This document shows positions 11,407 through 23,600 of a stretch of 64,000 bases of DNA, piece by piece. The DNA is from Chondrosia reniformis (taxonomy: Eukaryota > Porifera > Demospongiae > Chondrillida > Chondrillidae), in NCBI GenBank assembly GCA_947172415.1, contig OX359202.1, positions 6,248,899 to 6,312,898 of the forward strand. Direction: 5' to 3'. The notes beneath the pieces were generated by a model. It was not told the origin of the DNA and ran no database searches. It was given only the letters and a program-made list of their open reading frames with translations. How positions within the stretch are numbered: the first letter of the stretch is position 1; each line of letters starts with the position of its first letter. The translations under genes were made by a program, and so were the position numbers.

Positions 11407-14400
11407 ATGTCCATTGACAATGATGATGAAGGTATTTTAAGTGTTATTTTAAGAAGTCCTACTAAATGTCTCTGTTTACAGAAGCTATACGTATAGCATT
11501 ACATGTTAATCAGGTTTATTTTACCGGAAAGTGTCTTCTATCATTCTATCAACAACCTCTACATTGATATTATAATACTACCATTTCTGTATAATCTCGT
11601 TTCTTTGTTTATTCTGTGTTGCAAGTTGCAGGCATATACCGTATAAGTTAGGATTGCGTGCTGTTTGGTTTTATATTAGTCACCTTCTATTTATCATCCC
11701 ACAAGGCAACCTTAGAATGCTAATGCCATTGAATGGCTCCCTCCCCATCCCTCTCCCTCCCCACCCCTCCTCCTCCCTCTCCCTCCCCTCCCTCCCTCTC
11801 CCTCTCCACCTCCTCATCCCTCTCTCCCTCTCCCTCTCCTCCTCCCTCTCCCTACCTCTCCCTCTCCCTCTCTATCTCAGTTATGACAACTGTTCAACAC
11901 AGGTCTTTTGAGTTACCACTGGAAATATTGCTGAGTGGAATAATCTCTCTAACAGGTAGGGTGGATGTAGCAGTGAATGAAGTGCTATAATATCACAGTA
12001 TCACAATTCCCTAGAATAAGTATGTAGTTGTTGTGTAATTATTTTATTAGTCTGAGTGGGTGGCTGTTTGTGTAGGTTTGAACATAATGAAATGATATTA
12101 CCAAAACTTGTTTATTATTGAATAATATCCTTCCTTCCTCCCCACCTCCCTTCCTACTCTCCTCCCTTACTCCCTTCCTACCCTCCTCCCTTCCTCCCTT
12201 CCTCCCCACCTCCCTTCCTACTCTCCTCCCTTACTCCCTTCCTACCCTCCTCCCCTCCTCCCTTACTCCCTTCCTACCCTCCTTCCCTCCTCCCCACCTC
12301 CCTTCCTTCCCCACCTCCCCACCTCCCTTCCTCCCCTCCTCTCCACCTCCCCTCCTCCCCACCTCCCCACCTCCCCACCTCCCCTCCTCCCCTCCTCCCT
12401 TCCTCCCCTCCCCCTGTCATCAAGGTGGTCGCTCTAAGGAAGGTCTGCCCTTCATTACTTGCTCCGAGAGTCTAGACTCCTCAATGATAGAAGAACTGAA
12501 GGAGCAGGAGGCACTCGATCTCTTCCTCCACTTCTCCACCATTCCCAGCGAGGTGGACAAGGGATTGCTAGTAATAGTTAATGGTGCAGCTCTCTCACAG
12601 TCTTTGCTGACAGTCTTGTTGCAAGCTTTAGCAAAGTTCCAGGTATAGTCCAACTTTACAATAAAATGGCTGCATTATTCTCAATGCCTTCCCTTCTCCA
12701 GTTAACCTTTCCCAGCACCCTAAAGGAGGTACTCATTGTCAGGCCAAAAGAATACGATCTAGAGCTGGACACTCAAAAGTTTCAGCTAACTACTAAAAGC
12801 TGTTCAGTGAGTATACTTGCTCATTACATAGCTGCAGAGCAATCAAGCAGAGCAATGCAGTATATATATAGTATACAAAAGTAGATTTTAGTAGATTTCT
12901 ACATTGTTTCATTTAACCAGACAGTTTGTTAATTTAAAGTGTTTTACTGTACAAGTTGTTACCTGTTGACACGACTCTATTTTGCTACATGTCTATTGCT
13001 GACTTGTTGATTGAGTAGTCACTTCTCGGATCTGGTCTACTAGAGCATTTGTATCCATTTTATAGTTTGTTGACTCCCAAAAGCTCTTGCAATACGTTGA
13101 TGCAACTCAGTTGACACCCGACTTGGGAGGAACATTAGAGTATGAACATCAGGAGTGGGTGAAGTACAGACTTGTAAGTGTATAAGAAACATTGCAACAC
13201 AGGATATGTATATTGCGCAACACCACGTGTGTATTGCCCAATTTAAAGAGGTGTATATACTGTACTTTGTTGTAGAAAGTGGAACCTTTCATGGCAGAAT
13301 GCAAAGGAATATCAAAGATGCTATCTGGAGTCATTGATGAGTTGACTTCTAAAATGCCTACATCAGCAGTTGAAGCTGAAGAAGCCTTGCAGTAAGTGCC
13401 ATATCAGCACTTTCAACCACTCACTACTTTAGAAATTCTGTTTTCTGTTAAAAATACTGAATATACAAAGTAGAGCTGTATGGGGGAATTGCTACTTCTT
13501 ATTTATAGTCTAAACGTTATCCACTGAGTCCATGGGAATGATTCGCAGTGTCACTTCTCTAAATTCAGGTTACATCAGGAGAGGTGCACTGAGATTATGA
13601 AGATGTTGCATGTTGACCAGTTGCTAAGTGAAGGTACGAGGTTGCTAGAGCTTATGGAAGTGCCTCATTCCTCCCTCAAGGAAAACCTGGATTATCAAAA
13701 CTCTATCGTACGCACCAAGCAACTAGTGCACCAGATACGGGAAATTAAGGCCAAAATTGAATTTATGTGGAGTGTAAGGTGTTCCAAGCTTGCCAATAAC
13801 TTCAGATTTAGAAAATTTGAAGAAGATATGCAAAGTGTGAGTGATTGTCCGTTGGCATATACCTCAAATATACAGCAATACAATGTAGTCATTAATATAC
13901 ATATAGCACATTAAAGTGATGAATATTAATGTTAATGCCGTAATCCCTCGTTTTACTTGTATTATAATTCTTTGATTTATAAGGTGAGTTTCATGTATTA
14001 TATTGAAACCTTACTTACCTTACTTACTTGTACATTTTTGACTCTTCTCTGTCTGTCAGATAATCAGCTGGTTTAGAGAATATGAAGAGCAGTTGCTAGC
14101 TAGTGCAGACTATGAATATGCTTTCAAGGAGCTGATGTGTGACCTGGACAAGGCAGAGGATAACTCCAAAGTGAGACCGAAATGAAACTGGACTGGACAG
14201 ATGTTACACGCGTTCTCTTGTGATTTACAGTACATTTTAGAACAATTGAAGATTTTGAAACAGACATCTGAGGACTTTCTGCAAAGTGAAAGTTACAAAC
14301 CTTTTTGGGGGAATGTTAGGGATCTGGTTGGCAAAGTGGATCAGCAGAAGAGGCAGTTTGATGACTGTGTAAGAGACATGAGAGAAAGAGTTAAGGAAAG

Positions 14401-17400
14401 TATTGAATTTTGTGGAATCACTCAAGAGGTAAGACATCTAAGTTAAGTTCCCTATAGGCCTTTACTCTAAATGTAGTATGTATGTAATGTATTGTGTTAT
14501 TCATGTATACCTTCAATACATTAAAAGTTTACAACTGATACAGTGTCCATTCAGAGTACTTAATATAACTACATTACAGTTGCTAAACTGGTGTATCGCT
14601 GCCAATGATGTGTTGGACGATCAGGAGTATGATAGGAACAGCATCACACGGGAAGAGGTGGATGGGTACTTGGAAGAAGTGGACGAATTGACCAATTCTG
14701 TCAACATCCTGAACAAGGATCTGAAGCAGATGGAAGAATCATCCGATCAGCATCTTCCCTCCTGGATCAAAGAGACTACAACTATGGCCTTCAACAGAGA
14801 AAGAGAAATGACAGAGAGACTGTCTCTTCGCAGACAGGGCCTTAAAGGGAAGCGACTGAATGTTCCTTCTGTGATTCATGATGAAGAAATTGTTGAAGGA
14901 TCTAAACAAGTTGCATCTGCATTGCAGACAGTTCTCATAACTGCTACTGGTACAGACACGGCACTCGAAGCGTCTACAGCTTCAAGTGAGATAGAAGCAG
15001 CTTCTCCTCGTCTCCTCGTTACTCCATCCCAAGAAGTGGATAAGGCGTTAGGAGAACTGGAGAGCGCTATGCGACATTTGTCACACGAACACGAGCTGGA
15101 AGATTACTGCGCATCTTTCGGGAAAGAGAGCGTTGATGCCGGAAAATCAAAACCCACAATAGAAATGGCAAGTTTACTCACTTTCTGAGGCATCGCGGAC
15201 GGACTTGAGTGACAATATTTATTTTCCCTTAGGTCAGCGTAGAGATGAAACCTCAGCCAATCGTAGATCCCGCCCAGCAAGCGAAATCCGAGAAGATGAA
15301 TCAAGAAAGAAGGTATCTTTCCTCCAAACCACAAGTGTTTTATCGCGATAAAACTTAGTTTAAATACGTTTTTAAAACCTATAATAGTGGGAGTTCGCGT
15401 AGTAGTTAGCATGGATCGTCTGTGTACAGATCTGCTAATGTAGATCGCGCTTCCGTGTAGTCATTCCCGTTGCTCTTTGTCGCACGGTTGAGTGACGTCA
15501 TAATACACAGTAATTAGGTGTACGGTATATAGCTACCTGTAAGGCTTAGGCTAATGTCGGGTAGTAGATACACACACGTAAATAACTTCCACGGCACCGC
15601 CCCGCGTGCCAACCTTTTTGAACATCCGCTTCCGTGATTGCCTCTTAGAAAAGTTATAAAGGAACTCATCGAGACAGAAGAAAAATATGTGGCAGATTTG
15701 GAGCACTTAATAAATGTTAGTTTGCATCCACTAAGTACTACTGGCATTGGTATCTTATTCTACGGAATTTATGTGATGATCATGTAAATGGATACAAATA
15801 TAGCCAGTATTTTTCAGACTCATATGAAAGTGGTATTTTATATAGTGCAAACTATGTGATTTTTAAGGTGCATTTAGCTGTAAAAGTATCTCCTTGTCTG
15901 ACTGTCTGTCAGTGCTAATTAGTCTTGCTCTCTCTTTAGACCTATCTGCTGGCCTATGAGAACGGCATGACGGCCGCCTCTGGAGAAGAAGGCACAGGAA
16001 AGGTGTACACTGTACCAGGTCCTCTGATTGGCAAGCGTCAGCACCTCTTCTGCAACATTGAACAGCTACTCTACTTCAGCAAAACGTAACCATATAGTCT
16101 TATTGCCACTTGTGCATCTATAGTGCGTGTATTCATCATTGTATACATGTTTATTGGTGATTGTAGTGAATTTTTGCCTGAGCTGCGAAAATTGGAGAAG
16201 AGCCCAATGAGATTGGGAATTGTCTTCTGTCAGTTTGTAAGTTCTAAAATTATAATGTTACTAAGGTTACCATATCTGTTGCTATGGATACAGTTGCTTA
16301 GATACGAGTCACTGTCATTTACTGTGTAAGTCAGTGTGTCTCTAATTTCTATAGGAAGGCGCACTGACCCAATACGCACTCTACTTTAAAAACATTCCAA
16401 ACCAGCAGGCCCTTATGAAGGAGGGAGCCGTGTACTTTGACAAGATCCAGCGTGATGTTGGAGATAAAATGTTGGTTGTAGACCAGCTTTCAAAACCCTT
16501 TGATAGAATGGCTCGCTACAAGCTCTTTATTGAGGTGAGCGGAACGTGTATCCAGCTGTTTAGAGTTTTACTGTACTATCAATTTCCATTTAGAAAATGA
16601 GCAAAAATATTCCATCCACTGTCAAGCAACAAATTACTGAAAATCTGAAGAAAGCACAAAAATTGATTGAGTTTATTCTTCGCCATGGTAACGACCTCTT
16701 AGCAGTCGATAACCTTACAATGGCCGAGGTACACCACCAAAACCAAACACACACCGACACATTGACATATCCCAATATGGCAGCATTGCCATGGTAACCT
16801 ATCAATTGTTTGTTTACTAGGGAGGAGTGAGAGGATTGGGGATTATCAAATGTCAGGGAGATTTGATACACCTTGAAGGGAGAATTAAAAGAAGTGAGCG
16901 TCGTGTCTTCCTCTTTGAAGAAGACCTTGTAGTGGCAAAGAAATCGAAAGCCCCCAAAGGCTCTCCCATGAATGAAGTATTTCAAGAAAAGTTTCAACTG
17001 AGGGTGTGTGCAGTGTATTTCCATCCGTTTTCATCAGGTCCTAACTGTTGCCTCCTCCCCCCACCCCTGTATAGTTGGGCGATTTGTCCATGAGAGAAGA
17101 CCTTCCTGAACACCATTTGAGGTTTGAATTGATTCATAGAAAAAAGGAGTACATTTTTCAAGCTCCCTCTGTTGAAGAAAAACAAAATTGGATCACAGAA
17201 CTAAGATCACTCTTTATGCTACAAGTTGAAAAAATGAAAGGCAAGTCATACTTTAATGTGGACAAACCACACCCACATAGCCACACCCACATAGCCACAC
17301 CCACATAGCCACACCCACATAGCCACACCCACATAGCCACACCCACATGGGATTGGCCAATGTATCCTTCATTTTTGACTGGTCCATTGTTGAAGTTTTA

Positions 17401-17975
17401 AGATGTGGATGGCTAGAAGCATGAAGGTCTCCTTGTCCAATTATAGAAAGAATGATGGCGCTGCATCCAGCCAAGGAATCCATCTATGATTACACTCCAC
17501 GCACAAACTACCTGAACCGTACCCGCAGTATGAGGAATCCAAAGCGACAGATTAGAATGAGTGGAAATAAGAGGTACAGTGGGGAACTCATCTTCGGGAG
17601 GTCTCCCTCAGCTGGATTTAGTGATGCTTCTTCAAGTCCAAGAGCCTCCAAGATTTCTGCAGCTGACATCTCTAAACCAATGAAATCTGAAAATATTTAT
17701 GAAGAACTTCCACAAGGCGCAGTAAGAGAAAATAACTTTTGTTATATAATCTATAATCACAATGTAGATTTATCAGATCACTGCTGCTGATCTGTTCCTT
17801 CAAATAGGTCCCTGCAGCATCTATGGCTGAGGCCCCGCCCCCTATCCCACCTCGTCCCATACAACCTGACGAGAGGACAGACGGACCATCTGATGCTGAA
17901 GGGAACTTGGAAGACTTTCAGTACAAGCAATTAGTGAATGATGAAGATAAATCAGACAATGTGGGAGAAAATTAA
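11407..17975 (+). CDS. MCF2L/DBS-like RhoGEF: Sec14, spectrin, DH, PH
   Basis: A Dbl-family guanine nucleotide exchange factor for Rho/Cdc42-type GTPases. Twenty exons: 11407-11431, 11881-11955, 12425-12642, 12702-12806, 13066-13173, 13276-13391, 13569-13836, 14060-14170, 14231-14428, 14580-15167, 15233-15312, 15649-15715, 15940-16085, 16167-16236, 16355-16534, 16594-16728, 16821-17003, 17075-17240, 17447-17721, 17808-17975, giving 1093 residues. Order: CRAL-TRIO/Sec14 (LTGGRSKEGLPFITC; TPDLGGTLEY), spectrin-like helices, DH from about 631 (VIKELIETEEKYVADLEHL; LSKPFDRMARYKLFIE), PH (DLIHLEGRIKRSERRVFLFE to IFQAPSVEEKQNWITELR), and a proline-rich tail with PPPIPPRP. Two introns appear to use GC donors. 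Trio/Kalirin are excluded by the short spectrin array. Confidence 0.87.
11741..11880 (+). repeat. Polypyrimidine tract at 3' end of RhoGEF intron 1
   Basis: About 140 bp of almost pure C/T on the + strand, built of CCCTCTCC-type units, ending in CTATCTCAG, the inferred acceptor of exon 2. Low-complexity reading frames here (Ser/Pro/Leu) are artefacts. Confidence 0.85.
12127..12417 (+). repeat. Polypyrimidine minisatellite in RhoGEF intron 2
   Basis: Nearly 300 bp of C/T with scattered A, made of drifting units such as CTTCCTCCC and CTACCCTCC, running up to the exon 3 acceptor at 12424. The + strand is almost free of G. Confidence 0.85.
14443..14500 (-). repeat. Dispersed repeat family, fragment (copy A)
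   Basis: Contains AAGTTCCCTATAGGCCTTT and the following ACTCTAAATGTAG stretch shared with the copies at 18838, 42715 and 49440. It is the terminal part only. Confidence 0.55.
17265..17348 (+). repeat. 15-bp minisatellite in a GC-AG intron
   Basis: About five tandem copies of CACACCCACATAGCC within the intron between exons 18 and 19 of the RhoGEF gene. Confidence 0.9.
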
Positions 17976-18317
17976 AGTTTTAGATATATCTATCAGTAAG
18001 GTTTAAGCACTTTTAAAATTAGTTATTTCTGAGATAAAATTATGACCGTACTATATCTCATCAGTGGATGACCTGGTGACATGTACTAAGGTCTATAAGT
18101 AGTTTGTATATAATTGCAGTATATAATATATTTATAGCTCTTAATATATGGCATATTTTTACTTTCTCTGCAGATCAGAAATTTCATATTTACATGACTA
18201 CCATAATTTGTTTTTTTTTTGTATAATAAATTGTATAAATATACGTATACATTATATTACATTACCCTACTTGTGTATTTCCGTTTGTATGCATCACATG
18301 ATCTGATCAAAAACAAA
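17976..18317. other. RhoGEF 3' UTR / BROX upstream region
   Basis: 342 bp, AT-rich, with an AATAAA at about 18225-18230 and a T9 run just before it. No gene is seen. Any BROX promoter must lie here; no named element stands out. Confidence 0.5.
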
Positions 18318-20340
18318 ATGGCGTCCTACTGGTTTCACAGAAACCCTCTCAAGGCTACCAAACCCGTCCCTTTTGAGGCCATGAAGAAGGCATCATCTGG
18401 AAAGGCTGTCAACGAACTCATCACGTTAGTTGTGTATACCCAAAGCTAACTATTTGTGAGCTGTTTACTGTACATTGATTGCCTCTGAACTGTTCCTAAG
18501 TACCTGATCTACGATCTGCAGCCACATGAAATCCACTCGATCCCGTTTGCTGGAGCTCATTTCAAAACATTCTAGTGACTTTGATGACCTCTCCGCCACC
18601 TTTATGGAATACCTCTCTTTTGTAAAGGGCTTGACCGACGCGCCCGGAGAATCGGGAGGAGAAAGCAAATTGCGTTACGTCGAACTGTTTAGATGGACCA
18701 ACTCTCTCGGCGGTCGAGTTCCCAGGTACACAAATTGCGAACTGTGTTATAGCATGAGTATAGTACGTGTATATTACACTCTTTTCCTGTTAAAAGGGAG
18801 AACTGTAAGGTTCTATGCAGTATTGTTTACAATGTAAAAGTGGAGAAGAAGAAGAGTAGGAGAAAACTCTTGTATCCTCATCCAAAGCTCTCCATAGGTT
18901 TAGTTCCCTATAGGCCTTTTTTCTAAAATAGATGTACGTAGCGTGTAAGTAATGGTGTGTTAGACTCTTTTTGCATGTCTCACAGTGTGCAGTCGGACTC
19001 CTATTTCGAGTTGATATCAATGTCCACCAACGTGGCAATCTGGTACACTAAGCACGCATCTCACCTTGCAGACAATGACGAGTAAGAATAATCATTGAAT
19101 TTAAACTTACCATTCATATTATTAATATACATTGTACATACATACAGTTTCTTATATTATATTTATAGAATCAACCTTGAGGAAGCTAAGAAAGTTCACA
19201 AATGCCTAAAACAAGCAGCTGGCCTCTTCTTGTTTATTAAGGTAATAGAGAGAGAGAGTATATAATACAACCATACTACTTACAAGACAGTTGTACAAAT
19301 AAATGACATTTAAAGAATAAGAAATGAAAATATTTTTATTTGGGGAGTGCAGTGAATGCATTGTTTCCTTATTAGGAGTCCCTGCTTCCAAAGTTGCCAG
19401 CTAAAGATGAAAGGGGAGTGGATACGGATCCACGGGTCATGGAGGCCTACGCCCTCCAATGCCAGGCAGAGGCACAGGAGATCACTCTTGCCAGAGCTCT
19501 GGAACTGAAGCACAAACCAAGTGTTGTGTACGCACTGGCCATGGAGACCTCTAAACTGTTCATACAAGCTGAAGACTCACTGAAGACACTTGATCCGAGC
19601 ACCTTTGGAAAATGGTCAACCTACCTTAAGATGAAAGCTGTCTTCTACGAGGCACATGCCTTCTGCTGTTTTGGAGAAGAGCTGTTGAAAGAAGAGAAAT
19701 GTGGAGAGTCTATCAAAGTTCTCAGACATAGCAAAACCTGTAAGCTACTGTTCATTAGCAAATCAATTCCAAGACTAGTAACCATTTAGTTAACTGGTAT
19801 ATCGGGATCTGATAGTAATAATAAGAACCTAATGACAACGCTTTCCTGTTAATTATAGTATTTGGACAGTGTGAGTCTCTTTGTAAGCAATATCCAAAGA
19901 TGAAGGGAGCGGGCACTATTGCAAGACCCGAAAGGCATCCCTTTTTTCAAAAGTTGGGTCCGCTGGTCAAACTGCACCTTGAAAAGGCAGAGAGGGAGAA
20001 TGGCTTTATGTGAGTTAGCTACTGTTAGCTGATGCAGCACTCTAGTGCAAGCTGTATGCTCCCCTCTCCTAGCTACTACCACAAGATTCCTGAAGAGCTG
20101 TCACGCCCACCCGAGAAGCAGGTTTATGGCCTGGCCACGCCCAATGACTTTTCCCTCCCTCCCCACAACCCTCTGTGGACAGAGGACCTGTACAAGGGCT
20201 TGAATGTCAAGCCAGGCAACCCTGCCGATGCGTCAGCCCCTCAGGTCGATAAGAGCGAGATTACCCCCGTTATGGAGCCCGACGTTGCACCAGAGAAGCC
20301 ACCAAACCCCAAGGCCTCCTCTGGTTGCGTAGTGTCTTAG
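18318..20340 (+). CDS. BROX: BROX, BRO1-domain protein with CaaX box
   Basis: A farnesylated BRO1-domain protein that binds ESCRT-III CHMP4/CHMP5 and acts at the nuclear envelope. Exons: 18318-18424, 18522-18725, 18986-19081, 19169-19241, 19376-19739, 19859-20009, 20073-20340, giving 420 residues (human 411). Visible: WFHRNPLKATKPV at the N-terminus, ESKLRYVELFRWTNSLGG, VAIWYTKHA, LQCQAEAQEITLARALELKH, and a C-terminal Cys-Val-Val-Ser CaaX box for prenylation, the BROX hallmark that separates it from ALIX and HD-PTP. The start is in CAAAATGGCG. AATAAA is at 20404. Confidence 0.95.
18838..18980 (-). repeat. Dispersed repeat family, copy B (BROX intron)
   Basis: Minus-orientation copy: GGAGAAGAAGAAGAG, then TATCCTCATCCAAAGCTCTC, then TTTAGTTCCCTATAGGCC. 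It shares its order of blocks with the copies at 42036, 42715 and 49440. Confidence 0.8.
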
Positions 20341-20617
20341 ATTTTTTGACATCAACCCTTCTGAATGTGCTGTGTACATACAATATTATGCAAGCAATAT
20401 AATAATAAAGTACTGTATATGTGCCATCTCTTTATATATACGCCTAATACAGTAATAAAATGTTTTATACCAAGGACATCACATCAATTCTTGCGTAATC
20501 GAATAATGAGTAAAACCCTTGCATTACATGACACGAGGTGCTAATACGTAAGGCACTCGTCGATGATTGCTGAGAGGACGTTTGCTAAGCTTTAGCAAGT
20601 AATCGCAGTCGTTGAAC

Positions 20618-23600
20618 ATGGACGCTAGCATGGAAGTAGGTAGCCTTTTCGACGCAAATATTATGACGCAATTACTCTGCAGTGGACAAGAAGAAGAAAC
20701 GGATCCGAGTAACGTAAGCTTGATCGCAGAAGACGATTACTTCAATTTACTTGCTTTTTGTCCTTCTAGGTATATGGTGAAGATCAACAAGAAATACCAG
20801 CTTTGGATTTGAATAAATTTAAAGCTTTAAAGACCAAAATAATCGCAACAAAGTAAGCGCATGCTTCACATTTTTGCGTCTAAAACTGACTCATCTTCCC
20901 TACCTTAGCGAGCTGATAGCAAGGTTTAAAAGGTTGAAGGAAAGTAAAAACAAAGTTTACAAGCTCTACAAGTACCAAATGAAAGTGATAGCAGATCTTG
21001 AAGAAGTAAGAATGGTTTCCCTGTAGACTGTTACACTGTTTGAGATCTTGTATTATTATCACACAACACTCTTGCCAGACAATGAACCTCTATATCATAT
21101 GGATTTTTTTCTTGTTGTCTGTGTCCAAGATTTCACACCCCCCCCCCCCCCCCCCTTCACCCTTTTTTCACACAATGTATAGATTTGTGATGTTTCCAAT
21201 AAAACTTGTATAGGCCAACAGAAACCACTTGAAGGAGATAGAGCGGTTAAAAAGCTTACTTGAATCTGAAAAGTCCCACAGCCAAGCATACACTAATGCC
21301 ATAACTCAATATAAAGCTCGCTTGGACGAGAATGACAAATCACTGGAAGATGTAAAGGAGAAGTTGAGGGATGCAGAAGAAGCTAAGAATCAAGCAAAGA
21401 AGGAGTGAGCATCTTCATGATGTTATTTTGTTAAAATATTTGAAAAATTTCTGTATGTATGTATGTATGTGTTGATGTTCATTTTATTTCTTTAGAACTG
21501 CAGAAAAAGTAAAGACAATTGAGCGTTTAGAAAAGAGGTTACTGTTGAAGGAATCGTCCCTGATTAGAGGGAGAAAGAAAACAGTTAGAAAGATGTCTGC
21601 AACTGATTCGGGTGTGTTTGAATTGGAGCAAAAGGGGAGCAATCAAAAGATTGAACCAAACCCAGCCTACAGGATCGACTTCATTGCTTCTTCGGACCAA
21701 GATACAGATTCTTCTCAAGCGGTTGAAGATCCCTTTATAAAGCGAGAGAGTCCAGCTTTACATAAACAGTTCAGTGCAAGTACTTTGGAGTCAAGAAGCC
21801 ATCTAATCTGTGGTTCAAAAAATAATTGTGTAGCATCTGTCAAGGAGAGGAAAGGTCAAAAGCGGAAGGCTAAAGAACAAAAGAGTGCTAGTTATGCAAC
21901 TTTTTGTAATGTGTCTCAAAATATTGAGCTTGAGGACAAGTCAAGTGAAAAGATGGTGGAACTTGATTTGGTGGATCATGTTGGTCCTGCGGATGACATG
22001 CCAGCGGTGGCGTCCCCTCTCTCATCCAGAGTTGGGCAACCTGATCGCAACGAGGTTGCTACACCTACCACTCCATCTTGTCAGGAGGGAGAGATGGCTG
22101 GTCAGGATCAGCTAACAGAAGATGAAGAGGTCTTGGAGCCAGCCCTCTCTAAGCATTCCAAGAGTGTGAAGAAGAAGAGGAAGAGACGGAATCCATTTAG
22201 TGCTGCAGCTATAAAGAGGAGAAAGTTGCTTTCTAGGAAGAGCTCATCGCAAGTTAGTGCTTCAGCAAGTTCAGGTTTGGAGTCATCAGATAACATGCCT
22301 CCAAAGCCAAGATCTCCAACAGCTAGCATCAAAAAGATGGATGACTTGCAGGTAGAGGTTGATATTAAAATGCATGAAAACCTTGTCCATCACGAGTCAG
22401 TACATCTGGAGGATTCTATTGGTCAGTTAGATGGTACAGGGATAGACCGATGCTGTGACAGTGATAGTGATAGTGGTGTTATTACTAGGAGTGTCTCATC
22501 AAATGAGGGAAAATCCGAATCTGGTTCTAACTTTCAAAACCGAGATGAGGATATGGAAATGGAAACTGCACAGTTGGATGAGCCAGATAGCATGGCTGGT
22601 TCCTGTAGCCCACCTTCTGTGTCATGTGACCCCATCAAAATGGCCTCCTTTGGTCTAGAAAGCAAGACTGAGGAGGTGGAAATGGCTTTGGTTGAGGATC
22701 TGAATATAGAGATTGAGACTTTAGAAAGTAGTCTTGTCACAGAATATGAATCACAAGTTGATTTTAACTCCTTGGTTTGTGAGATAGCAGAGCCTTTATC
22801 ACCACTTCCATCTTCTCCTCCCAAGAAGCAGACGTGTGGTTCCCTTTTGAGAGCCATGAGGGAGGTCACCATGTTATATACAGACTTCCGTCCTGTATCT
22901 CCCCTGCCGCCTTCCCCCAGACCAGCCAGTAACACTGCTGCAGAGCTCACAAGCGACAGCACTGGAACAGACACTGGTAGCAGTAGTCGACCACATCTCT
23001 GCAGTTCTCATGAGGTGCCACTCTTGCATGCCTCCAATGAGGCTGTAGAAAGCAGCCCTACTTCGGACAGCCATGTAGAGCAGATGGTTGTATTGGATGA
23101 ATCTACAGACGTTAGACAACAAAGTAGCAGTCATTCTGATGTTACTGCTCCTACTGAGGTCAATGGACTCTCCATTTCTGATAGCTCAATGGCTGCAGCC
23201 ACAACTGTATCCATGGTAACCAGTCCTCCCACATCCACAACTGTATCCATGGTAACCAGTCCTCCCACATCCACAACTGTATCCATGGTAACCAGTCCTC
23301 CAAGAGCAGCAACTCCTTCAGTTATGGAGTCAGGAGAACTTGAGGATGGAGAAATCACTGATTTGGAAGAAGAATGTCCAAAGGAAATAATTACTGTGAA
23401 AGACATTCCATCTGAACCGAGTATGAAGAGAAGTGTTCCAGAGACAAGCTCTAAAGGAAAGAAGACAAAGAAGCCAAAAACTGGTCCTTCTCATTGTGAG
23501 TTTCTTTGTAGTTGCTCGATCGGCCATTTTTATAGAATGTCTCTGTGTTGCCTAGGTTACCAGTCTGTTGTCTGGTTGGATAGTTTAGTTGAGCAATCTC

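Noticed and set aside
11654-11990. Ser/Pro/Leu-rich ORFs
   Set aside because: Artefacts of the intronic polypyrimidine tract; only the last part (11881-11955) is exon.
12118-12648. 176-codon ORF rich in Pro/Ser/Leu
   Set aside because: Its first 100 codons are the polypyrimidine repeat of intron 2; only 12425-12642 is exon 3 with Sec14-like sequence.
15168-15312. GT donor alternative in RhoGEF exon 10 giving SQRRDETSANRRSRPASEIR
   Set aside because: An A|GT donor is possible, but the phase then breaks the DH domain start at 15649; GC-AG keeps the frame.
17158-17483. ORFs with repeated Met/Trp/Val/Cys/Gly on the minus strand
   Set aside because: Translation of the 15-bp intronic minisatellite.
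21138-21156. Run of about 16 C in ICE1 intron 3
   Set aside because: Simple homopolymer; likely slippage, no function indicated.
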